NCBI GenBank assembly: GCA_006969385.1
Contig: CP030884.1
Coordinates: forward strand, 2,604,001 to 2,668,000
DNA from: Planctomycetaceae bacterium
GTDB taxonomy: Bacteria; Planctomycetota; Phycisphaerae; UBA1845; UTPLA1
DNA length: 64,000 nt
Direction of reading: 5' to 3'
The notes beneath the pieces were generated by a model. The model ran no database searches. It was not told the DNA's origin and saw only the letters and a program-made list of their open reading frames with translations. Positions 16,495 to 24,819 of the stretch are shown here, one piece after another. The position numbers were made by a program, and so were the translations under genes. Positions within the stretch are counted from its first letter, which is position 1. Every line of letters starts with the position of its first letter.

Positions 16495-18279
16495 CTAATT
16501 TCCATAGCTCGCCGTGCGGTCTTCGGCCATCACACGAATCGTGGCCGAGCCGCGGTATTCGACGTTGTTCTTGCTGATCATCAGCACCGTGATGCGATGC
16601 ACGCCGGGCGTTTCGATGACCTTCACGCCGGTGGAGCGGTCGTCCATCCACACGCCGTTGTCTTTCCATAAGAAGTCGGCACCTTCCGTCACATCCGTGG
16701 GTAGCGCGACCGAGTACGTTAAAAAGTACGGCGCGGGGCCGACGGTCGGGCCGGTGATGTTGATGTCGACGTTGCGGGCGCGGCTGGTGCGCGGTTCTTG
16801 GGTGGTGCGCGGTTGCGAACGACGCGGGGTGGTATTGCGAGGTGTCGTGGTGCGGCGCGGCGTCGGCAAGCGATTGGCCAAGCGGCTGTCGTTATCGCGA
16901 CGAATCCGCGGTCGATCGGCATTGTTAACGGTGCGCGGTTTCGTACGCGTGTCGGGTGCCGTCCGGGGCGTGGTCGGCGGTGCCGTTTGCGGGCGCGACG
17001 AACGACGCGTCACCGGCGGGCTGCTGTTCGTCTGACGATTGGTAGTCGACGTCGGACGCTGCGGCGTGGCGGTGCGGCGGATGGGCGTGTTGTTGGCAAG
17101 ACGCGTGGCATTCGAGGCGGAAGCCGGTCGATTGGGCGTCGTGCGACGGTTGGTGTCACTGCGCGATAGATCAAACGACCGCGGCGCACGCGTTTGTTGA
17201 TTGGCCGGGCGCGGCGGCGGCTCGGTCGAGACGCGCACGTTGCGACGATTCGGCGTCGAACGCGAATTCAAGCGCGAGGTTTCCGAGTTGGCGACGCGGC
17301 GATCGTTTTCGGGCAAGCGCGAATTGCGAATATCGCGATCCGGCAACGCGTCGTCGCCGCTGTTGGCGCTGGCCACGACGGTGCTGCCCAGGCCGCCGGG
17401 CGACATGCGCGCGATCAGGGTGGTGGGCGGCGTGTAATTCGTCATCGTGACTTTGCGAATCGTCTTCTGCGCGTCCTGCGGATGCAGCGGCTTGAGGCCC
17501 ATCTGCTTGGCGAAAAAGCTGGCTGCCGTTTGCGGAATGCGACGGTGACCCATGTTATCGATCATGCGGCCTTCGACGTTTTTGAAACCGCGCGCCTGAT
17601 ACCACGCGACGGCTTCCTTCGATTCGGTCTTGCACGCCGGTAAGTCGCCATCGCCGATGAACACGCCGACCGACACCGAATCCTTATATTGCGGCACGGT
17701 TTCTTCGGTCAGCAGCTTGGCGGAGAAGTTCGACAGGCGCGTGGCGATACATGAAAAACGATGCGGATAGCGATTGGGGAAGTAGTGCGCGAGATAACCG
17801 CCGCACGACCAACTCGTCGATAGCACGTGATTAGCGTCCGCCTTGGTTGTGGCAAACACGTGATCCATAATGGCGATCACGTTCTTGCGGTCTTCGCGCA
17901 CGTAGCTCCACTCTTTGGTGAGCGGATATTCCATGAACGAGTCGGACGTCTTTAACTCCGGCGCGCAGACGACGAAGCCGTAGTTATCCGCTTCTTTTTC
18001 CCATTCGCGTTCCTGCGGACGGGCGTTGTCGTAGGGTTTCATGCCGTGAAAGGTCATGACGAGCGGCCACTTGCGGCGCTCGGGATAGTACGGATGCTTG
18101 CCGTCGTTCTTCACGTAATCGACGGGCAGGTAGAGGTGATAGATCGCCCCGGTCTTGGGTTCTTTCACGCGGCGGTATTCGCCGGCACCGCGCGGCTGCG
18201 GCACGGCGCAACCGCTGGCGAGCGAGATCAGCGTCGCGAACAGCAAGAGGGTGATCCAGCGCGTATGCGTAAGGCTCAT
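16495..18279 (-). CDS. Lipoprotein alpha/beta hydrolase with Arg/Thr/Pro-rich linker and PKD-like end
   Basis: The 594-residue protein starts with a lipoprotein signal (LLLFATLISLASGC, lipobox LASGC). Residues about 40-260 form an alpha/beta-hydrolase domain: MTFHGMKP supplies the oxyanion strand, STSWSCGGYLAHYF holds the probable nucleophile serine, and DNMGHRR the histidine. Residues about 320-500 are a low-complexity stretch of R, T, N, P and S, likely disordered. The last 90 residues (YFLTYSVALP... to VHRITVLMIS) resemble a PKD-type beta-sandwich. It may be a surface esterase that reaches out on a basic flexible arm. It lies just beyond tRNA-Val on the right flank of the island. Confidence 0.75.
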   Translation of the reverse strand: MSLTHTRWITLLLFATLISLASGCAVPQPRGAGEYRRVKEPKTGAIYHLYLPVDYVKNDGKHPYYPERRKWPLVMTFHGMKPYDNARPQEREWEKEADNYGFVVCAPELKTSDSFMEYPLTKEWSYVREDRKNVIAIMDHVFATTKADANHVLSTSWSCGGYLAHYFPNRYPHRFSCIATRLSNFSAKLLTEETVPQYKDSVSVGVFIGDGDLPACKTESKEAVAWYQARGFKNVEGRMIDNMGHRRIPQTAASFFAKQMGLKPLHPQDAQKTIRKVTMTNYTPPTTLIARMSPGGLGSTVVASANSGDDALPDRDIRNSRLPENDRRVANSETSRLNSRSTPNRRNVRVSTEPPPRPANQQTRAPRSFDLSRSDTNRRTTPNRPASASNATRLANNTPIRRTATPQRPTSTTNRQTNSSPPVTRRSSRPQTAPPTTPRTAPDTRTKPRTVNNADRPRIRRDNDSRLANRLPTPRRTTTPRNTTPRRSQPRTTQEPRTSRARNVDINITGPTVGPAPYFLTYSVALPTDVTEGADFLWKDNGVWMDDRSTGVKVIETPGVHRITVLMISKNNVEYRGSATIRVMAEDRTASYGN

Positions 18280-18678
18280 TCAGGTCGGTTCCTTTCGCGG
18301 GATAGCCGCACCACCTCTATCGGCTCGGGGTGCCAACTTGCGTACGCCGGTAAGGCGGCAAAACCCGCCGGGCGTGCTGGGCAAGCTGATAGGGCGTTGT
18401 GTATCGGGCTTAGGCATGAGCCGCAGCCCGTGGCGCAAACTTTGCGGCATCCGCGATGACAGTCATTCGAGTACCACGCCAATAGGAATGATAATCCGGT
18501 TCTGGCGGTCGATCTATGCGAAAACGCTCCGTAAATCGACTGCCCAATCTATAAGTCTAGCATTTACAAAGGATTACGGGATTATCGGTCACGGAGGGAG
18601 GTGGATTTTTTCGGATTTTGGGGGGTATTTGGGGTAGGACGTTGCGCGATGCACTCGGGCTTTGTCGAAACGTCACCG
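18280..18678. other. Non-coding space upstream of the lipoprotein hydrolase
   Basis: About 400 bases between the start of the minus-strand hydrolase and the end of the minus-strand arfB gene. No frame with ribosome site or protein-like composition is seen. A G-rich run near 18595-18635 is notable but has no clear role. Confidence 0.4.
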
Positions 18679-19104
18679 TCACGCGTCATCCCCCGGTCGC
18701 GATCGTCGCATGCGTTTAACGTCGCTGCGCTTGCGCTTTTCGGCGAGGCGGCGTTCCTTGGCGCGGCGCGAGGGTTGGGTTTTGCGGCGCTTTTTGACCG
18801 GCCGCAGGGCGTCGGTCAGTAATTCGCGAAAGCGCTCGATCGCGCCATCACGGTTGGCACCTTGCGTGCGATGGCGCCAGCAGGAGATCAGCAGCACGTC
18901 GTCTTTGGTGATGCGCGTGGACAGCGCGCGACGGAGTTTTCGCTTTTGCGTATCGGTCAACGATTGCGACGCGCCGATGTCGAAGCGCAATTGGGCCTTG
19001 GTCTCGACCTTGTTGACGTTTTGCCCACCCGGCCCGGGGCTGCGGGAAAAGGTGAATTCGATCTCGGCGGGATCGATGGTGAGGTTGGGGGGGATGTGGA
19101 TCAT
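18679..19104 (-). CDS. arfB: Ribosome-rescue peptidyl-tRNA hydrolase ArfB
   Basis: Releases the nascent chain from ribosomes stalled without a stop codon. The release-factor motif SRSPGPGGQNVNKVETKAQL at residues 20-39 holds the catalytic GGQ. The C-terminal tail (about residues 105-135) is strongly basic (KKRRKTQPSRRAKERRLAEK), the part of ArfB that enters the empty mRNA channel. At 141 residues it matches the family, which lacks the codon-recognition domains of true release factors. The gene stands alone. Confidence 0.95.
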   Translation of the reverse strand: MIHIPPNLTIDPAEIEFTFSRSPGPGGQNVNKVETKAQLRFDIGASQSLTDTQKRKLRRALSTRITKDDVLLISCWRHRTQGANRDGAIERFRELLTDALRPVKKRRKTQPSRRAKERRLAEKRKRSDVKRMRRSRPGDDA

Positions 19105-19187
19105 CTTTTAGATTGTAAGCGATGGCTTGGTTATCCGCGCAATAAAGCGGTGACCGGCAAGATTCATCGCAAGCTGGGACGGGGTGG

Positions 19188-19211
19188 CCCATGTCGGTAC
19201 TCCGACGTGGG
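19188..19211. repeat. Hairpin repeat with TACT loop
   Basis: A 10-bp stem (CCCATGTCGG / CCGACGTGGG, one G-T pair) around the loop TACT. It belongs to a group of intergenic hairpins with TACT or AGTA loops found again at 19279-19292, 19917-19938 and 19987-20002. Confidence 0.6.
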
Positions 19212-19278
19212 GATATGAATGGATCATGAATCATCGCAGGATTCTGATGCAACCTGTGGATATGAATCGAGATCCCAT

Positions 19279-19292
19279 GTTGGAGTACCAAC
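19279..19292. repeat. Hairpin repeat with AGTA loop
   Basis: GTTGG-AGTA-CCAAC inside a longer conserved block (GGATATGAATCGA... to ...CTACTCGGC) that recurs almost unchanged around 19987-20002. Confidence 0.55.
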
Positions 19293-19335
19293 CCGTGCTA
19301 CTCGGCCTGAGGGCGCATCTAACCGAGTTTGATCT

Positions 19336-19824
19336 TCAATTTATCAACGGCGCTGTCAGGCGCGCCAGTTTCGTCTTGTTCACGCAATCCACACAAGCGT
19401 GCCTGCCTACCACTTCACCCGTGACCAAATCTACCACGAAATTATAGCGATCCGGTCCGCCATTTACGGTGATTGGGATTCGCCGCGAATCGCTTGCGTC
19501 ATTGGTCTCACTTTGTAGTGTGAACAGGTAGCTCACCTCTGCGAGATGATGTTGGGTGTTGGATAGAATCTTCACCCGGTTGATCCCGAGGCTAACATCC
19601 GACGGGATCAATACGTATCCCTCACCCAGTTGTTGCAGTTCTTTCGCGCGCTCTTCCGCGGCGGCGCGGTTGGCGACTGCGAGGAGCCTTTCCATCGAGT
19701 CGATCTTCCCATTTTGCCGAAAACCGGCCGAACGCCAATGATCAGAAGGGTCGAACGGCGGTTGCGGGCTATTGCAGCCAAGGGAATAAAGTACGGTGAC
19801 GGCAAGGATGAGTTGGAGTTTCAT
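19336..19824 (-). CDS. Small lipoprotein of unknown function
   Basis: A 162-residue protein with a lipoprotein signal (LILAVTVLYSLGC, lipobox SLGC at about residue 17) followed by a short proline-rich part. The mature part has a helix rich in E, R and A (residues about 44-66) and a mixed beta region ending in a CVDC pair near residue 145. No family is recognised. Hairpin repeats stand on both sides of the gene. The signal and even composition suggest a real gene. Confidence 0.65.
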   Translation of the reverse strand: MKLQLILAVTVLYSLGCNSPQPPFDPSDHWRSAGFRQNGKIDSMERLLAVANRAAAEERAKELQQLGEGYVLIPSDVSLGINRVKILSNTQHHLAEVSYLFTLQSETNDASDSRRIPITVNGGPDRYNFVVDLVTGEVVGRHACVDCVNKTKLARLTAPLIN

Positions 19825-19916
19825 GATCGATATGATATCCGACGGCGGTCAATCGGGGATACATGCGTGTAAATTATCAATTATGAATGCCGAAATGGTA
19901 GGTTGAAGCCGGGTAG

Positions 19917-19938
19917 GGTGGGTCGTACTCGACCCACC
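19917..19938. repeat. Perfect hairpin repeat with TACT loop
   Basis: GGTGGGTCG-TACT-CGACCCACC, a perfect 9-bp stem, preceded by GTAGG. The same GTAGGGT/CCTAC word borders the palindromes near 51522 and 52066, and a worn copy appears near 22363. Confidence 0.65.
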
Positions 19939-19986
19939 GAAATACGCGCGACATCCGACTACTCATGGGTATGAATCGACACCCCA

Positions 19987-20002
19987 GGTTGGAGTACCAA
20001 CC
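19987..20002. repeat. Hairpin repeat with AGTA loop
   Basis: GGTTGG-AGTA-CCAACC in a block of about 50 bases that is nearly the same as the one around 19279. A weaker copy is at 51410-51430. It lies about 85 bases from the end of the two-nuclease gene. Confidence 0.6.
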
Positions 20003-20086
20003 CGGGCCACTCGGCAATCTGCCGAGCAATCCAAGGTCAACACTGGTGCCATTTGTCGGATTTTCGGCAAATTCTATCAGTCGAGA

Positions 20087-22315
20087 TCAATTTTCTTCGT
20101 TGGTTTCGCTGGCAAGCTCATCTTCCAGCGACTCGAAACCTGAAATGGATACATGTCCCAGTTTTCGCTTAGCGCGGTCAAGCTGATCGCGTATTTTTCG
20201 CCGCTTCACACGTTCCGGGAGCCCCTCCAACTCCTCCCGAATCTTCGATGCAAGAGCAATTAATTCGGGTGGGACATGGATGGCTTCCTCTATCCCTAAG
20301 CTAATTGGCAGCTCTGATTCCTGAGCTTTTGAGATCAGCTTTCTATTTGGCCCAAACACAAGATAATTTATCAAAAAATCAGCACTGAGTACGGGCGTAT
20401 CTGGAATCGGACCGTCGATCCATTCCTTTAGCTCAGTTCTAATTCGAAACGCGGTCCGATCTAAGGTTAGCAACCATGCAGAATAGCCGAACGCTGAAAG
20501 CGCCTCATGGCGTCTTCGCTCGATCACACCCACGTAGTTCTCAACGTCATTTTTGACTAATAACTGCCTCTTCGATTGAGAAACTGGTTGAGTAAATTGC
20601 TCGTCGCGCGACTTTCTCCTTTCAAACCAAATTGCAGTAACGGCCTGTCGGAGTTCTTTCGGTGCCTGCTCGACTTCTCCGTTTAGGTCTTTAACCAGAA
20701 TTCCGAACTCATCCAATAAGAAGTCCTTTAGATCGTCGCGTGGTCGGTTATCGCCTACAAAGTTCTCGAGCCATTGGCGGAAATTCTGTGATGAACCACC
20801 ATTTGCAATGTACCTAGAATAGAGAAAAGGAACTTCGCCGACCCAGTCGCCGTTTTTGCGGTTCGCACAGGCGCGGGACTTGTTAAGGTGCGATTCAATC
20901 TCGTCAATGATCCCGTTTGTGACCCATAGCTTTAGGCCAGCATCACGAGCGGACCGCACCATCCGGGTAAATTTTTGATCGCGGTCATCTTCGCCGTACT
21001 CGCTAAGCAGCGGCAAGACAATACTAGTGTCTAACCAGATTTCGCCGTGTGAAAACATCTTTACAACGGCATCTTGAACGTCTTGCGTCTCTCTTAGAAA
21101 CGCTAAGAGTGTGTACGAATCCGCTAAGTAACGCAGGTGTTTACTTATTGCTTCGTCTGGTGTTGTAATCACCTCCTGTGCTGCAGCTGCGATAAGGCTG
21201 GTCAAGAGTTTAATGTCAACTTTCCCTGCAGCGGGCCTCGTTGTGAAGTCTTGCTCAACAAAACTCTGAAGGTCTTCGAACTCCAACTGCCGGTAACTGC
21301 CAGTTTTTACAGCTGTCGCGAACGCTTCTCCAGCATTAAAAAGAAACAAGTCGATCACGCGACGTACCCGACTGTTTATGTCGCCAAAGTCGACGGCCAT
21401 TAGTAGACTTTCGCCACTTGGGTTGTCCGCGACGTGCTTACTTACAATCTTCCTCGTAGTTGCCTCAAAGTTCTTTTCGTCGAGTTCAAGCTGAATGAGT
21501 TTTTCGTTGACCCTCTCGACTTCCTTGTGCGCAAGGCAATACTCGTCTGTTTTCGTGTGGTGCCGAATAGACTTCTTCGAAAGGCGTCTCAATGCAGCCT
21601 CAGTACGGCTGTCGACTTCTTCTTTTGAGTGTGTCGGCAGCAGCGTTCTCATATTCTCATATACGTCAGCCGCCGGCATTCTGTTATCTGCCGTCGTTGA
21701 ACGTAATACTGAGCGGATAAGCGCATCAGTGGTCAGCTTCGTAAGACCGCGATCACGATTGTCATCTTCCCATTGAAGGCCAAGATAAAGGAGCGCGGAC
21801 CGTTGCTCAGGCTCCGTCAAAATCTGAGTTTTTGTCGTCGAAACGCCCCGGTCATTAAGGAGGGGGTCGACGAACTCTTCTGCCAGTTTTTCCGCTGCGA
21901 TTTCTCGTTGATCATTTGATGATTGACGATCCAAGAACCAACTACGGTCCCGGACATCTAAGGTGAGATTATAGTCTGCCAGAGCTTTCGCCTTTAGAGG
22001 ATCCGCTTCCGCCCCAATCACTTGATTTGTGACATAAACTAGGATTTGGGCGTCGGGGAAATTCTCGGCTATTTGTGGCAAAAGCCTTTTAATTTTTGCA
22101 TCCCAATATTCCGTCACTGAGTATTGAAAGACTATTCGCTGTATTCCATCGGCAGAAAAAAGCTCTCCGTCGCGACCGCGGTCACCGCCGGGGCTTGCTG
22201 TTGTTCTCAGTTCTGGGAATTCAGGGACCAAGAACTTGCTTGCCAAAATTTCGAAGCGTCGCCAATCGGTTGGTTGCATTCTCTCTAGTGCGAGTTCAAA
22301 TCGCTCGCGGCTCAT
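20087..22315 (-). CDS. Two-nuclease protein: restriction-endonuclease-like plus PIN-like domain
   Basis: A 742-residue protein. The N-terminal part looks like a PD-(D/E)xK/Mrr-type nuclease: WRRFEILASKFL helix, then PGGDRGRDGEL (D49) and IVFQYSVTEYWDAKIK (Q64), although the usual catalytic lysine after Q is not in its normal place. A long helical middle follows. From about residue 425, EIWLDTSIVLPLLSEYG and VTNGIIDEIESHL look like the start of a PIN RNase fold, and WLLTLDRTAF near 618 could be its third acidic strand. The start is set by GGAG seven bases before the ATG at 22315; an upstream ATG at 22402 lacks one. The gene looks AT-richer than its neighbours. A defence role is plausible, unproven. 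Confidence 0.8.
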   Translation of the reverse strand: MSRERFELALERMQPTDWRRFEILASKFLVPEFPELRTTASPGGDRGRDGELFSADGIQRIVFQYSVTEYWDAKIKRLLPQIAENFPDAQILVYVTNQVIGAEADPLKAKALADYNLTLDVRDRSWFLDRQSSNDQREIAAEKLAEEFVDPLLNDRGVSTTKTQILTEPEQRSALLYLGLQWEDDNRDRGLTKLTTDALIRSVLRSTTADNRMPAADVYENMRTLLPTHSKEEVDSRTEAALRRLSKKSIRHHTKTDEYCLAHKEVERVNEKLIQLELDEKNFEATTRKIVSKHVADNPSGESLLMAVDFGDINSRVRRVIDLFLFNAGEAFATAVKTGSYRQLEFEDLQSFVEQDFTTRPAAGKVDIKLLTSLIAAAAQEVITTPDEAISKHLRYLADSYTLLAFLRETQDVQDAVVKMFSHGEIWLDTSIVLPLLSEYGEDDRDQKFTRMVRSARDAGLKLWVTNGIIDEIESHLNKSRACANRKNGDWVGEVPFLYSRYIANGGSSQNFRQWLENFVGDNRPRDDLKDFLLDEFGILVKDLNGEVEQAPKELRQAVTAIWFERRKSRDEQFTQPVSQSKRQLLVKNDVENYVGVIERRRHEALSAFGYSAWLLTLDRTAFRIRTELKEWIDGPIPDTPVLSADFLINYLVFGPNRKLISKAQESELPISLGIEEAIHVPPELIALASKIREELEGLPERVKRRKIRDQLDRAKRKLGHVSISGFESLEDELASETNEEN

Positions 22316-22475
22316 CTTGCGTCTCCAGATGTATGGTTGCTTTTTGCAAAGTTTAACCAGATAGGGTGCGGCATACTCAACCCACCCAAACAGTCGCGTC
22401 ATCCGACGGTGGCTTGTTTACAACCCAGACTACGATGGCATCCGGCACGATTGGAAGTTCGTGTCGAATCAAAGG

Positions 22476-24167
22476 CTACACCCGCTCCCCCAACAACACC
22501 CCCAACTCCTCCAATTTCTCATCGATCTGCTTGCGGTTGCGCGCTTCCATGTTGACGCGCAGCACGCCGCGGGCGGCGTTGGGGCGGACGTTGACCCACC
22601 AATCGGGGAAGCGGTAGGTCACGCCGTCGAAGCGTTCTTCGCGTGCGTTGGAAAGTGCGAGGGATAACTCAGACAGCGCGCGTTCGGTATCGGCGCATTG
22701 AAACTCGATCTCGCCCGAGTTGCTGTAGCGCTGTAGCGGCTTTGTCAGTTCGCTTAGCGGTTGGTCGTTGGTGCCGATCAGATTGAGCACGTGGGCGAAT
22801 GCCAAAAAGGCCGATTCGCAGTAACGGCTTTCGCGGAAGTAAAAGCGGCCGGCCAGATCGCCGGCGAAGACGGCTTCGTTTTCCGTCATGGCGCGCTTGA
22901 TATACGCGGGGCCGATGCGTTCGCGCAGCGGCTTACCGCCGAGGCGCAGGATTTCTTCTTCGGTCACGGCGCTGGCGCGATGATCGAACACGATGGTGGC
23001 ATCGGGATCGCGCGCGAGGAAGTTGCCCGCGAGCAGCGCGATCATGTAATCGGGCCGTACGGTGCGGGCGCGGTCGTCAATAAACACACAGCGCTCCGCC
23101 GAGGCGTCGAAACATACGGCGAAGTCGGCCTCTTCATCGCGCAAGACCTGACGCATCTGTTGCAGGTTGCGGCTCTTGAGCGGATTGGGCTCGTGATGAA
23201 ACTCGCCTTCGTGCTCAAAGTTGAGCTTGATGATCCGCAAGTTGCGCATGCCTTTGAACAAGATGGGAATCCAGCGGGCGGCCGAACCGTTGGAGGCGTC
23301 GACGACCACTTTGATCGGTCGCGGCAGCTTGTTGCGCGCGTGTAGCACGCTGCGGATGAAGTCGGTATACGCTTCGCTCTCATCGCGCTCCAGCTTGCGC
23401 GAATTGGCGCCGGTCGAATGCACGGGCACGCGAATGGCGATGTCGCGAATGCTGCCGAGGCCGGTATCCATGCCGATGGGCGTGCCTTGCAGGCCGCAGA
23501 TGCGGAAACCGTTCTCGCTGGTGGGGCGATGGCCGGCGCTCACCATGATGCCGCCGCACGCGCCGATGCGCTCGACGGCGAAGTAAAGCTGCGGCGTATC
23601 GATGATGCCGAGCGTAATAACATCAGTGCCGGTCGCGCGTACGCCTTCGATCAGCGCGCGTTCCAAGCGCGGGCTGTGGGCGCGCGGGTCGCGACCGATC
23701 ACCAACGAGTTGGCATCGGGATCGGCACGGTCGTAACCGCGCAGCTTGGCACGCAGGAATTGGGCGGCGGCGTGACCGATGCGCCAGGCGGCCTCGTCGG
23801 ACATGGGCGCGGGCACGGTGCCGGCGACTTCGGACGCGTGAAAGAGCGCGCCGATGCCTTCGGTCGGGTTGGCGTTGCCGACGATCTGTCCGTTGATGAC
23901 CTTGGCGGGCGACGGCGTTTCGACCTTTTTGCTTTCGAGTTGCACCGGCGTTTGCGTGTGTTGATCGTCGTTGAACTGGCAGTTGTGGCATTTGGGGAAA
24001 TGCGACTTGCGGCGACCACGGCAGATCGCGTTGGAAATGCGAATGTGCTCCTCGCCGGGGCAATAACGGTAGTAATCTCTGGTGTTCTGCGGCATGCCCA
24101 TAAGACGTGTCATGATAGCGTTAGCCTGCTGTCGTAACCACGGGTGAAGGTTGACGTCCGACGGCAT
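22476..24167 (-). CDS. Phosphohexomutase homologue with degenerate active site and N-terminal Cys cluster
   Basis: A 563-residue protein with the alpha-D-phosphohexomutase fold (phosphomannomutase/phosphoglucomutase family) from about residue 105. All four functional loops are altered. The serine loop TASHNP reads SAGHRP, with Gly for the catalytic Ser. The metal loop DGDGDR reads DASAER. The sugar loop reads AGDLAGRF. The phosphate loop RPSNTEP reads RPNAARG. The first 65 residues hold four cysteines (YCPGEEH, AICRG, KCHNC) that may bind zinc or an Fe-S cluster. It is probably not a normal mutase; a regulatory or binding role is possible. The start is uncertain, since ATGs at 24167 and 24113 both lack strong ribosome sites. 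Confidence 0.75.
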   Translation of the reverse strand: MPSDVNLHPWLRQQANAIMTRLMGMPQNTRDYYRYCPGEEHIRISNAICRGRRKSHFPKCHNCQFNDDQHTQTPVQLESKKVETPSPAKVINGQIVGNANPTEGIGALFHASEVAGTVPAPMSDEAAWRIGHAAAQFLRAKLRGYDRADPDANSLVIGRDPRAHSPRLERALIEGVRATGTDVITLGIIDTPQLYFAVERIGACGGIMVSAGHRPTSENGFRICGLQGTPIGMDTGLGSIRDIAIRVPVHSTGANSRKLERDESEAYTDFIRSVLHARNKLPRPIKVVVDASNGSAARWIPILFKGMRNLRIIKLNFEHEGEFHHEPNPLKSRNLQQMRQVLRDEEADFAVCFDASAERCVFIDDRARTVRPDYMIALLAGNFLARDPDATIVFDHRASAVTEEEILRLGGKPLRERIGPAYIKRAMTENEAVFAGDLAGRFYFRESRYCESAFLAFAHVLNLIGTNDQPLSELTKPLQRYSNSGEIEFQCADTERALSELSLALSNAREERFDGVTYRFPDWWVNVRPNAARGVLRVNMEARNRKQIDEKLEELGVLLGERV

Positions 24168-24819
24168 GAAAAATCACATGGCCGCCGATTTTGGTACGTT
24201 GCGGGGCGGGTTTTGTTCATGGTGGCGACGGGTAAAGAAGTCACAGTCGTTTGAAGGGGCAAATCGTGTGCAAGTGGTCGATGGAATCTGGGTAAGCTGA
24301 GGTAAAGGCGGCAGTGTAGGACGAGACGTTTATGTCACGCCATGACGGAACGCGTCTGCGGTGTCTCCGAACCGCATAGCGCCTTACCGAACCTCGGGAT
24401 CGAGTCGATGACGACCGGTGGTAGGGTGTTCACGAAACGCGTTTGGATTGCAATGGTGCAGATTTAAGAAGTAGGCATCGAAAGGAATCGAAACGGTGCG
24501 GGCGCCGCACTGGTTAAACGTTCAATCGGCGCGCTCACATGCAGAGCGCGAGAAGTTGATATCATGGATGACCGCTTTGACCGTTAGTAAGAAATGATGT
24601 GGATTTTAGGTTTTCCATGTCTTTTTTTGAAATCAGTTTGTGCCAGTGATAGTGCGACGGTCTTCGCGCAACTTTAACCAATAATCGCGCCGAATAATCT
24701 TGTCGATTTGATATGCGGTAGTAGTCTAACCGCGTCAAATAGAATTGTTGTTCGTCGCTTGCTGCCCATCCTTGCTCAGTGGCGAATTGCCCATCCATTT
24801 ATCCAACGGAGGAATCTTC
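24168..24819. other. Non-coding region upstream of the giant peptidase
   Basis: About 650 bases between divergent genes. The right part (24560-24780) is AT-rich and probably holds the peptidase promoter. A 78-codon minus-strand frame at 24562-24798 has no ribosome site and is not called. A GGTAGGGT word near 24420 may be a worn repeat. Confidence 0.4.

Noticed and set aside
20087..22402. Longer start for the two-nuclease protein at 22402
   Set aside because: The extra 29 residues lack a ribosome site, while GGAG precedes the ATG at 22315.
24562..24798. 78-codon minus-strand frame upstream of the giant peptidase
   Set aside because: No ribosome site, no recognisable motif, and it covers the expected promoter of the peptidase gene.
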